The notes under the pieces are model-generated. The model saw only the letters and a program-made list of their open reading frames with translations. It searched no databases and had not been told where the DNA came from. From Xenorhabdus mauleonii (GTDB lineage Bacteria > Pseudomonadota > Gammaproteobacteria > Enterobacterales > Enterobacteriaceae), in contig NZ_FORG01000013.1 in assembly GCF_900113945.1 (NCBI RefSeq), positions 1-64,000 of the forward strand: DNA of 64,000 nt, in the 5' to 3' direction. Shown here in pieces: positions 47,301 through 53,708 of this stretch. The position numbers and the translations under genes are program-made. Position 1 is the first letter of the stretch. Every line of letters begins with the position of its first letter.

Positions 47301-49460
47301 GATTTACACAGCGAAGAAACGACACATTTTGGTTTGACATTAACGGTATCCGGCACGGAACAATGGCTGGTGGAATTAAGTACCGGAGAGATGTTTAAGG
47401 GCGCGTTGGATTCAGTAAAAACCGCGTTTAATGCCTTTGAATCCTTGGCAGAAGATCTGATTGACAACACGGCAGGGACATTGATTGAAGATCTCTTTTT
47501 AAAGCTGAATGCAAAAGACCCGGAAGAAACCTCGTTAAGCATCGGAGAGATCAAGGAATCCATGCCGGATATTAATTCGCTGCTGGCAGGCATTTATCAA
47601 CGCCTTGACGGGGAGCCTCAGGAAGTCAGTTTGATCGACGGGCAGTATGCAATCAGCAATTGTGAATTATTGAAGGCAATGGGTGCAGTACAGGAGCGAC
47701 TACGCTCATCGGGCTTTATTCCCGGTGATCGCGTGGCAGTTCATCTTGAGAAAGGCTTTTTATCGACTCAAGCCATACTGGCGATCGTGTTCAGTGGTGG
47801 CAGTTATTGCTATATCAATCCGAAAGATCCCTTGCAACGCAAGAAAAAATTGCTGGAGTTGGCGAATTGCAACATGGTGTTGTGTGGGACTGCGTTTAAT
47901 CAGGAAATCGGTACAGAGACAAATTATTTATTGCTGGATATTGAGGACAATATTTTACAGCCAACGGAAGACAAACCCACTGTATGGCTTAACCGGCAAC
48001 CTGAAGATGAATTCTATTTCATTTTTACCTCAGGAACGACGGGGACCCCGAAGGGAATTTCTATTCGCAATGAGTCAGTAGCCAACCTGTTGGATTGGTT
48101 CATTGAAGAAACGGCGCTGACCGCGGCTGATAAAGTGCTTGGGCTGACTGATTTGAATTTCGATCCCAGCGTAGAAGATTTGTTTGCAAGTTTTGTGGTT
48201 GGCGCGACGTTAATTTATCCCTCTCCTGAAGTCTTGCTGGAGAGACAAGCGTTCATTAACGTGGTGCAATCCGCATCCATCACCTTAATCAACTTTATTC
48301 CCGGGGCCATCTCGCAGCTTATTCAAGACGCTCCCTTCTTCCCGTCCATGAGATTGTGGATATTTGGCGGTGAAGAATTACCTCAGCGTCTTAGGGATGA
48401 TTTGCTGCGGCAAGGATATGCGGTAAGCAATCATTATGGCCCGAGTGAGACAACGGTGGATTGCCTGAGTGCCAAACAATCCTTGGCGGCAGAAGTTGCC
48501 ATTGGGCGGCCAATTCAAAATGTTATCGCTTACTGTGCCGATATCTTTGGGCAACCATTGCCTGCCAATGTCCGGGGTGAACTTTGGGTAGGAGGCAGGG
48601 CAGTGGCCCGTGGCTACATGACTAACCCCGTTGAAACTGCCAAGTATTTTGTTAAGCCGGAACATTTGGCGCACTACAGCCAGCATCCTTTTTATCGTAC
48701 TGGCGATATGGTGACTTTTTCCGCTGAAACAGGTTTTCACTATCTGGGGCGAATTGATGATCAGATAAAAGTAAACGGTGTCCGCATAGAGCCTCGTGAA
48801 TTAGAGCGAGTGGTTGAGACACTGGCGGCGGTGAAATCAAGCTGCTTATTGCCTGCCACGACATCGAAAGGAAAACGCCAGTGGCATCTTTTTGTCGATA
48901 GCATGGAACAGCCTGCACTGTTGGAAACTCGGGTGAGGGAGCATATCCGGCGTCATTTCCCCGATGCCTGGCTCCCTTCACTGATTGTGGTTGTCGATGG
49001 GTTTAAACGTACCATTACCGGTAAGATTGATCGTCAGAGTTTACAGGAACATGCGCTGCAACAATTGCAAGTAAAACCCGTTGAAGATCACCTGTTGCTG
49101 GCTGATCCGGCGGCGATAAAAGTGCGGGCGATTTGGCAGGAAGTCCTCGAAAATGAAAGAGTGGGAACAGAAACGAATTTCTTTGAAGCCGGTGGCAACT
49201 CGATAAAGATAATTACATTGCAGTCTCTGTTGCAGCAGGCATTCAATCGTGAAATTCGAGTCACCACTTTATTTGAACATCCGACTATTGCCTCTTTTAC
49301 AAACTGGATTAAACAGGGCCAGTCATCATGCGGGCAAGCAAGTGGCGCGGAATTGGCATCCGCATCGGATAAAGTGTCTTCCCAAGCACATTTACAACGT
49401 TCGCTCCAATCAGGAAAAAGCAGATTGGCTGACAGACGACGTAAATCCACCGGGAACTAA
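41394..49460 (+). CDS. NRPS: Cstart-A(Asn)-T-E-C-A(basic)-T, xenocoumacin-type prodrug initiation
   Basis: 2688 residues. Starter C (H142HAAMDG), A1 (YTSGSTGEPKG near 635; D682) with code DLTKIGEVGK, the Asn code; T1 (Ser1065 in GGDS); E (H1247HLICDxxSW, with VGWFTG); C2 (H1728HILMDGWS); A2 (FTSGTTGTPKG near 2211; D2257) with code DPENIGHVDK, where E and D in the pocket point to a basic residue such as Orn, Arg or Lys; T2 (Ser2603 in GGNS). No thioesterase. This should produce N-acyl-D-Asn-(basic residue) on the last T domain, handed to the PKS starting at 53709. Acyl-D-Asn starters are the prodrug caps of xenocoumacin, zwittermicin and colibactin pathways, removed later by a periplasmic peptidase. 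The ribosome binding site before ATG is weak. Confidence 0.9.
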   Translation: MKKAIFELSRSQQAVFKMEAFHLTGCPFYLGVAVRLNGNIPLDGLVRAAEAVRNSMDIFHIGFESDDVEGSDLATHWHGIRRLTPHSEVIQVNFSNYPDSKQAFERWADRQMLIKEDLSLTPVRVFAVHFEQGQTGWFIKAHHAAMDGEGFSVLIEHLMMALAKEEPDTEPLLFSVHAEGEKNYEHSRRMQRDETYWRSIFSDSAINSGGSDGQEPDGSESSHANKISCRYPIGDYRTLTPRSKRVHYKLSKTHNDTLRQFKKSGGSIFRLFFAAVAYTQMVIEDGNGVLLQAPMLNRWSSEEKRSAAMAVAPVLIPVFREAGEGVVGCYHALKQRLQKAVAHSRYAPGARWSKFASQDWKKMIPAFGVSYQTGIFRKNVLGADVSIEHMQAVEALFATIHIHDRFEEGDFKLEADFRRIWTLAQCHEFLRMVTDYAMEAACAVLKQQETEQQEAEQKPSIKNKPETAFWEAPSIIPAMPIGVHLYHAFERYAENLLFKQAADVVTYRQGWHWINQFRLKLRDKLNEHDTHGPVFIVGRRTPEITLAYLACLIENITVVPVCPTMPVARLSVIARNSGAALCIYTEADSNIAESLDLPLLPLSLSKVELGKTGAEIVSSSENGTASAHDNPAYILYTSGSTGEPKGVVISPIALANYALAAKEAYTAETPFNAPLFTSFGFDLTQTTLLLPVLSGGFIQAHEQDIRDNPELLQTLLADESLTGVKCTPSHLALLIENSSVRSNPLTFIVGGENLSTSLVKKALNYFPAGSKVINEYGPTETTVGCCIYSASREKKEEREESHLGRNDTINTAVMPIGQALGKAEIAIKDSWGQTVPRGFKGEIWIGGPVLADGYLNNAAQTTEKFIHGVDGVSRWYRTGDLGLLDEQGVFHCLGRIDDEFKVRGYRIHPAEIEKAVEDVLVSFDENNSDSWKLKALKLTVDEMDGVEKYETIALCSSQPLSHDNPEFQLRLKAKIPDAWMPTLYCTVQPWPINANGKVDTGALTVAAKTQLMENGSALLGSVNEQGQKVTGSYQLPVWLNEAFLKPIWPQSVDFTTSFLEQGGDSIKAIRLVALLSREGIRISASELLTLNSLGAVLEKACIEQLEKDTADSAISAEIEASWIKHLPSISWFRQQNFKYSNRLQQGMVLELKPGLSAEEINAAISAVKAKHKIFSLRANQALTEFYFEPLKAGSETLIERETLASGESLADYLNQLQNLVSLETQPSVHAVVFDAVSQKNYLIWVCHHLICDVHSWIFLLDELDQAIQPITSRHNTAHDTEKETVEEQGAFLWGKWLSEYTSGTDSLPCSDTIHHPAAVPVTLALSICSRDFKLIEQRLKAERSQLIVSALMAVMQDNGTLPSQPVVLLENHGRLFSEAQIPAGWNAEMASAVGWFTGFNQLALDVPVDPSVPNSQTAFLRILKSGLYQANQSWTAQLGLNNTVKRPLICVNDIGFGLDGSRTWGHFSLEQTLSGGFRHPEEKSTADFDILIRDCLESGGVLVELQLGTPDADSDNAHHYLAQLNEKLLAWCDAQNNALRDPPVEHHLEQPLIPADFPLCQLAQSEFDPLVQGVLKTAIDSTNTAFDNNYLEELLEATPQANGLLFHALKDGNSAYHIGVAFSVKVNIDEKALLEVWQQIQQSQPALRSIFVWEGIRTPHQVIYALPRIPFEYVRVDSTTPHLPCKQRCLDWLADSKATPFELNKEVFRIVGFHDVNAGTLSLAFSFHHILMDGWSSSLLISLWLQGLRQQKIVPLDARNYSQQLWQGLSPEALMHSREYWQDVFQHLPSGDASATTKLLAEPLFRADEQDHAARNTNARLCVNSLWCEERRIAIETLCHRAGVTPASFIYLCWALTLAKFTFQKTVTLGCTFSGRGRALTQGVDRQPLGLFINTVPLILTLEGQWDTEAALRSVFQALQQAQQYEKTPPLLVREEAGINDELYDSIVVFDNYPIDATLKDANCGAFLTDLHSEETTHFGLTLTVSGTEQWLVELSTGEMFKGALDSVKTAFNAFESLAEDLIDNTAGTLIEDLFLKLNAKDPEETSLSIGEIKESMPDINSLLAGIYQRLDGEPQEVSLIDGQYAISNCELLKAMGAVQERLRSSGFIPGDRVAVHLEKGFLSTQAILAIVFSGGSYCYINPKDPLQRKKKLLELANCNMVLCGTAFNQEIGTETNYLLLDIEDNILQPTEDKPTVWLNRQPEDEFYFIFTSGTTGTPKGISIRNESVANLLDWFIEETALTAADKVLGLTDLNFDPSVEDLFASFVVGATLIYPSPEVLLERQAFINVVQSASITLINFIPGAISQLIQDAPFFPSMRLWIFGGEELPQRLRDDLLRQGYAVSNHYGPSETTVDCLSAKQSLAAEVAIGRPIQNVIAYCADIFGQPLPANVRGELWVGGRAVARGYMTNPVETAKYFVKPEHLAHYSQHPFYRTGDMVTFSAETGFHYLGRIDDQIKVNGVRIEPRELERVVETLAAVKSSCLLPATTSKGKRQWHLFVDSMEQPALLETRVREHIRRHFPDAWLPSLIVVVDGFKRTITGKIDRQSLQEHALQQLQVKPVEDHLLLADPAAIKVRAIWQEVLENERVGTETNFFEAGGNSIKIITLQSLLQQAFNREIRVTTLFEHPTIASFTNWIKQGQSSCGQASGAELASASDKVSSQAHLQRSLQSGKSRLADRRRKSTGN

Positions 49461-49480
49461 GGCGAACTCACTTAACGAAT

Positions 49481-49525
49481 AAAGCCAGACTTTTTCAGAC
49501 GGTGTGGATGAGGCTGGCTTTTGCT
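49481..49525 (+). terminator. Probable terminator after the NRPS gene
   Basis: AAAGCCAG (49481-49488) pairs with CTGGCTTT (49514-49521), then TTGCTG. It would separate the NRPS transcript, at least partly, from the hydroxymalonyl genes that start 500 bases later. Confidence 0.5.
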
Positions 49526-49967
49526 GAAAAAGCATTAATGAAGAGAATTTCAAATACAACTATTGGGAATAGTTATTTTGTCTATAAACAATCGAGGCTC
49601 ATAATAAATATTAGTTATCATATAGGAAATAATGATATGTGTTTGTGAATTTTAAATTGGCGCTTATTTCTTTTTGCTTGATAAAATGAGTTTGCATCTT
49701 TTTCTATTGTGTTAATTCTAAAGAATTAACAGGGTTGGTATTTTGTTAAAAATAAGTTGTTACATTCGTAACATATACTTTTGAAATTAAAGATATATAG
49801 GCTGTTTGAATTGTCCAAGTTTTTTGTAGAAAAAATTGAGATTTTTTTGAATGGTTTTAAGGCCGTTACTTAAGGGCGGTAGCGTACTTAAATAACACTC
49901 ATGAAGTAGAGTATCATTTGTTTTTTCTACGACCTAATTTTCAATTCATTAAAAATGGAGGCTGTCG
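49526..49967. other. AT-rich intergenic region with promoter and ribosome binding site for the extender-unit genes
   Basis: No gene. Close to the end, GGAGG (49957-49961) stands 6 bases before a TTG codon at 49968. This supports TTG as the start of the dehydrogenase, because the nearby ATG at 49955 is in another frame. Confidence 0.5.
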
Positions 49968-50816
49968 TTGAAAATATCAATTATTGGTGCTGGTGTTATG
50001 GGGCTGGATACGGCAATAACATGCGCTGCATACGGTCATAATATATTGCTTATAGATACATCTTCAGATGTTCTGGCTAACCTTGATGCAAGAATGTCAC
50101 GTGAATTCCGTTCATACCGAATGCTGAGTCCTGAATTCAAGGCCCTGAATTTGGCAGAATTGAAAAATAGAATTCAATTTGATTCGTCTTATAAAGAAAT
50201 TGAAGGCAGTGATTGGATTATTGAGAATGTGACTGAAGACTGGTCTATTAAACAGAATGTTTATGAAGTGATAACACAGTACGTTAAACCTGAAACTTAT
50301 GTTGCTGCAAATACAAGTTGTATATCTATCACAAAAATAGCTTCTGTTTTACCGTTCCCCCAAAATGTATTGGGATTACATTTTATGAACCCAGTACCGA
50401 TTAAAAAATGCGTTGAAGTCATCCAAGGTTTTCATACTTCCAAACAGACATTAAATGATGCAAAAAAATTCTTACAGGGAATAGGAAAAAATCCGGTTGT
50501 TGTGGAAGATTTTCCTGGATTCGTTTCAAATCGGCTTTCTCATTTATTCATGAACGAAGCGGCATTTCTTGTACAGGATAATGTGGCAAGCCCGCAAGAT
50601 ATCGATCGTATTTTCAAAGAAGGGTATGGCCATGCGATGGGGCCACTGGAAACCGCAGATTTGATTGGTTTGGATACCGTTGTTAATTCTTTGCACGTTC
50701 TTTATGAAAGCTATCAAGATCCGAAATACCGCTGTTGTCCTCTGTTAAAGAAAATGGTGGAAGCGGGAAATCTGGGCAGAAAAAGTGGTAAAGGATTTTT
50801 CAATTATAAAAATTAG
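49968..50816 (+). CDS. 3-hydroxyacyl-CoA dehydrogenase family enzyme for hydroxymalonyl-ACP
   Basis: 282 residues from a TTG start, chosen because the NAD-binding GAGVMG lies at residues 7-12 and GGAGG precedes the TTG. The substrate-binding signature includes LGLHFMNPVPIKKCVEV near residue 135, the catalytic His region and a C-terminal helical domain (KSGKGFFNYK). In zwittermicin and xenocoumacin pathways a homologue oxidises glyceryl-ACP at C3, the first oxidation towards hydroxymalonyl-ACP (known from ZmaG). It is the first of four tightly spaced genes; its stop is 8 bases before the next start. Confidence 0.85.
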   Translation: MKISIIGAGVMGLDTAITCAAYGHNILLIDTSSDVLANLDARMSREFRSYRMLSPEFKALNLAELKNRIQFDSSYKEIEGSDWIIENVTEDWSIKQNVYEVITQYVKPETYVAANTSCISITKIASVLPFPQNVLGLHFMNPVPIKKCVEVIQGFHTSKQTLNDAKKFLQGIGKNPVVVEDFPGFVSNRLSHLFMNEAAFLVQDNVASPQDIDRIFKEGYGHAMGPLETADLIGLDTVVNSLHVLYESYQDPKYRCCPLLKKMVEAGNLGRKSGKGFFNYKN

Positions 50817-50824
50817 GAATATTG

Positions 50825-51889
50825 ATGATGGACGATTTAATCAATAATCAGGTAAACAGCGAAACACCGGTAAAATGCATCATTTGGGATTTGGACAATA
50901 CATTATGGGATGGTGTGCTTTCTGAAGGTGATGATATTAAATTAAAGCCAGGAATAGAAAAAATTATCGACCAATTGGACCAAATGGGTATTTTGCAATC
51001 CATTGCCAGCCGGAATGAAGCCTTTGATGCCCTGGATATGCTGGAAAAATTCAATTTAAAGCATTATTTCATTTATCCCCAAATTCACTGGGGAGCCAAA
51101 TCCGCCTCCATTGAAAACATCCAGAAAAACTTAAACATAGCCGCAGATACTTTTATTTTTGTTGATGACCAACCTTTAGAACGAGATGAAGTTAAGGCTA
51201 AATTTCCGGAAGTGACATGCATTGATGCTGTGGAATATCAATCAATACTGAACTTGCCCCGAATTGCCAACATGGAAATATCGGATGATGCAAAATTAAG
51301 GAGGCAGAGATATCAGGAAGATATCTTGCGGAAAGAAGAAGAAGAGGAATTTATCGGCACTTCTGAAGAATTTCTTAGCCAACTTGATATGAAGTTTTAT
51401 ATTTCCAAAGCCAAATCAGAAGATCTCCTGCGAGCAGAAGAGCTGACGCAAAGAACGAATCAACTTAATTCAACCGGTATTACTTATAGCAGAGAACGGC
51501 TTAATGAATTAATTAATTCAGATGAATACGGTGTATTTGTTTTTGAGTTGGTCGATAAATATGGCTCTTATGGCAAAATAGGATTGGCATTAGTTCAATA
51601 CAAAGGAGAGGTTGATTATATTAAATTGCTGCTAATGTCTTGCAGAACTTTGTCCCGTGGCGTTGGAAGTATTGCATTGAATTATATTATGCAGCAGGCG
51701 AAAGCAAAATCGCACAAATTGTATGCTGAATTTAAACGCACACCCCGAAATCGGCAGATGTTTGTTACTTATCAATTTGCGGGCTTTAAAGAAATAGAAA
51801 AACTGGCAGATGAAACAATTATTTTTGAGCATGAATTAAAGAATGTACCTGATTTTCCTTACTATGTTGATGTGATTATAAATAACTAG
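50825..51889 (+). CDS. FkbH-like HAD protein (glyceryl-ACP formation)
   Basis: About 354 residues. HAD motif I is IIWDLDNTLWDG near residue 20, and the C-terminal half has the GNAT-like LLMSCRTLSRGVGSIAL. FkbH-type proteins take glyceryl from 1,3-bisphosphoglycerate, remove the phosphate and load it on a dedicated ACP. ATG at 50825 or 50828 fits AGGA at 50815-50818; an earlier TTG at 50822 is too close. The stop is 9 bases before the preferred ACP start. Its place between dehydrogenase and ACP supports hydroxymalonyl-ACP synthesis. Confidence 0.9.
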   Translation: MMDDLINNQVNSETPVKCIIWDLDNTLWDGVLSEGDDIKLKPGIEKIIDQLDQMGILQSIASRNEAFDALDMLEKFNLKHYFIYPQIHWGAKSASIENIQKNLNIAADTFIFVDDQPLERDEVKAKFPEVTCIDAVEYQSILNLPRIANMEISDDAKLRRQRYQEDILRKEEEEEFIGTSEEFLSQLDMKFYISKAKSEDLLRAEELTQRTNQLNSTGITYSRERLNELINSDEYGVFVFELVDKYGSYGKIGLALVQYKGEVDYIKLLLMSCRTLSRGVGSIALNYIMQQAKAKSHKLYAEFKRTPRNRQMFVTYQFAGFKEIEKLADETIIFEHELKNVPDFPYYVDVIINN

Positions 51890-51898
51890 GATATGCTA

Positions 51899-52156
51899 AT
51901 GAAAGATCTGGAAACTATCGCCAAAGACATACGTGAATTTATTGAAAACAATATCTCTGTATTTGATGATGATGTTGAATTACTGGATGACACCAATATA
52001 TTTACCAGTGGTTTAGTCAATTCGCTTTTTGCTATGCGTTTGCTTTGTTTTATTGAAGAGAAATGCGCACTCACCATCCCTGATGAGTACATAGAGCGCG
52101 ATAATTTTGTTTCAATAAATGCAATGCTGGATCTTATTAATAAAATCAGAGGCTAA
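51899..52156 (+). CDS. Discrete acyl carrier protein for hydroxymalonyl extender
   Basis: 85 residues from ATG 51899 (AGGA with 8-base spacing; the upstream ATG at 51893 lies too close to it). The phosphopantetheine Ser is in SGLVNSLFAMRL (residue 42 from this start). Acidic and helical, as expected of an ACP. It should carry glyceryl, then the oxidised hydroxymalonyl group, to an acyltransferase of the PKS. It ends 7 bases before the acyl-CoA dehydrogenase start. Confidence 0.88.
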   Translation: MKDLETIAKDIREFIENNISVFDDDVELLDDTNIFTSGLVNSLFAMRLLCFIEEKCALTIPDEYIERDNFVSINAMLDLINKIRG

Positions 52157-52163
52157 GATTCAC

Positions 52164-53315
52164 ATGGAGCGATATGAAATGCATCCTTTGGTGGATGTTG
52201 CAAAAAATTTTTCAGATAACATATTAAGGCCATCCGCAGGTTTGATTGACACTCAAGGTAAAGTGCCTGATGAAATTATGGCGGAAATGGCAACGCTGGG
52301 TTTATTGGGCGCCATTTTTCCAAAAGAATATGGTGGTCAGGGCATAGATCCCCTGTCTTATGGTTATTTGACTGAAGAAATAGGCAAGGGGTGTAATTCG
52401 ACACGTGCGCTGTTGACGGTACACACCAGTTTAGTGGGTGAAACGCTAGTAAAACTGGGCAGCCAGACGCAAAAAGAAAAGTACCTGCCTGCAATGGCAA
52501 AAGGGGAAAAAATAGCCTGCTTCGCCTTATCAGAACCTGAGGCCGGTTCTGATGCCAACGCCATTAAAACACGGTATGAAGTGACAGAAAATGGCTTCAG
52601 AATCAATGGCAACAAGAAATGGATCACCTATTCAGGCATTGCTGACTTATTCCTTGTTTTTGCCAAGTGTGAAGAAAAAGTGAGTGCGTTTATCGTCGAG
52701 TTCGGGGTTGATGGATTAACGAGAAAGCCGATGCCCGGTTTAATGGCAAGCCGTGGCGCTTATTTATCGGAACTGAATTTTGATAATGTCGAAATACCCC
52801 AAGAGAATTTAATCGGGCGCGAGGGAGAAGGTTTCAGCTTTGTTGCAAATACCGCGCTTTATTTTGGGCGTTACAGCATTGCCTGGGCGGGGGTGGCGAT
52901 TGCCCATGCAGCAATGGAAGAAATGGTGACCTATGCCCGTAAAAGAAAACAGTTCGGCCAGAAAATTGCCCAGCATCAATTGATTCAGGGGATTATTGCG
53001 GATTCTGCGACCGCTTTTTATGCCGCCAAAGCTGCCTGTGAAAAGATCGGGCACATGAGGAATCAAGGCGATCACAATGCCATTATGGAAACCAATATCG
53101 CCAAATATAATAGTTCTGCTGTCGCTATGCTGGTCACCAATAACGCGGTGCAAGTGCTTGGCGGAAATGGGTTAATCAATAAATACCCGGTAGAAAGATT
53201 ATATCGTGAAGCCAAAGTCTTGGAGATTATCGAAGGAACAAATCAAATTCAACAAATGCTGATATCACAGCATGCCTTGCGTGGCTTTTATAGGAAAGGC
53301 TCGGTTATCGAATAA
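52164..53315 (+). CDS. Acyl-CoA dehydrogenase family enzyme for hydroxymalonyl-ACP
   Basis: 383 residues from ATG 52164, preceded by GAGG at 52150; a longer frame from 52119 overlaps the ACP and adds residues foreign to the family. Typical features are CFALSEPEAGSDANAIKT, WITYSGIADLFLVFAK, ARKRKQFGQKIAQHQLIQG, and LEIIEGTNQIQQM, where the Glu is the catalytic base. In zwittermicin synthesis the homologue (ZmaE) carries out the second oxidation to hydroxymalonyl-ACP. It closes the four-gene set. Confidence 0.9.
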   Translation: MERYEMHPLVDVAKNFSDNILRPSAGLIDTQGKVPDEIMAEMATLGLLGAIFPKEYGGQGIDPLSYGYLTEEIGKGCNSTRALLTVHTSLVGETLVKLGSQTQKEKYLPAMAKGEKIACFALSEPEAGSDANAIKTRYEVTENGFRINGNKKWITYSGIADLFLVFAKCEEKVSAFIVEFGVDGLTRKPMPGLMASRGAYLSELNFDNVEIPQENLIGREGEGFSFVANTALYFGRYSIAWAGVAIAHAAMEEMVTYARKRKQFGQKIAQHQLIQGIIADSATAFYAAKAACEKIGHMRNQGDHNAIMETNIAKYNSSAVAMLVTNNAVQVLGGNGLINKYPVERLYREAKVLEIIEGTNQIQQMLISQHALRGFYRKGSVIE

Positions 53316-53383
53316 TACCGTTCAAAATACACATCCATACATTTCATCTTTCAAACTGCCTCTTTATTGGTTGCGCTCGTTCA

Positions 53384-53462
53384 CCCCGGCCACATAGTTA
53401 GTTTTGTGGCCGGGGATGATGATACGTTGCTTCCTGAAACTTGGAGTTAATAGGGTATATAT
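53384..53462. repeat. Interspersed palindromic repeat, copy B
   Basis: An 11-bp stem (CCCCGGCCACA at 53384-53394 with TGTGGCCGGGG at 53405-53415) is followed by ATGATGATACGTTGCTTCC and ACTTGGAGTTAATAGGGTAT. The latter part is the reverse complement of 37151-37200 with few changes. The hairpin also sits 70 bases after the acyl-CoA dehydrogenase stop and could act as a terminator. Confidence 0.65.
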
Positions 53463-53564
53463 ATCAGAGATTCCCAAAAATTAAATGATTAGAGAGATAA
53501 ATCAATTTGGAAAAATCTGAATACTGAAATTCATTATGAATTTTAAGTTTTGAGTCAAATATAC

Positions 53565-53632
53565 CCGTCGTACTTCAAGATGCATTTATGTTCTCCCTGC
53601 AATTTGAAGTTAATTGCGTATATATAATTCTC
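53565..53632. repeat. Imperfect inverted repeat ACTTCAAGATGCA / TGCAATTTGAAGT
   Basis: Two arms with two mismatches separated by 13 bases, flanked by ATACCCGTCGT on the left and GCGTATAT on the right. It resembles the CGTACTTCAA type of repeat common in Xenorhabdus and Photorhabdus intergenic DNA; a related end is present at 37228-37244. Confidence 0.5.
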
Positions 53633-53708
53633 TATTTAATGGGAATTATTAATTATTTAAATTGAAAATGATCTTTTCATTATCAAATAATTATATTAAA
53701 GGTTAATT

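Noticed and set aside
52119-52163. Longer acyl-CoA dehydrogenase start at 52119
   Set aside because: It overlaps the ACP gene by 38 bases and adds residues unlike the family; ATG 52164 follows GAGG.
41394-53315. Assignment of the locus as the xenocoumacin cluster itself (xcnA-xcnF)
   Set aside because: The NRPS and the four extender genes fit, but the PKS order without an intervening C-A-T module and with a BtrH-like end does not, so symbols were not given.
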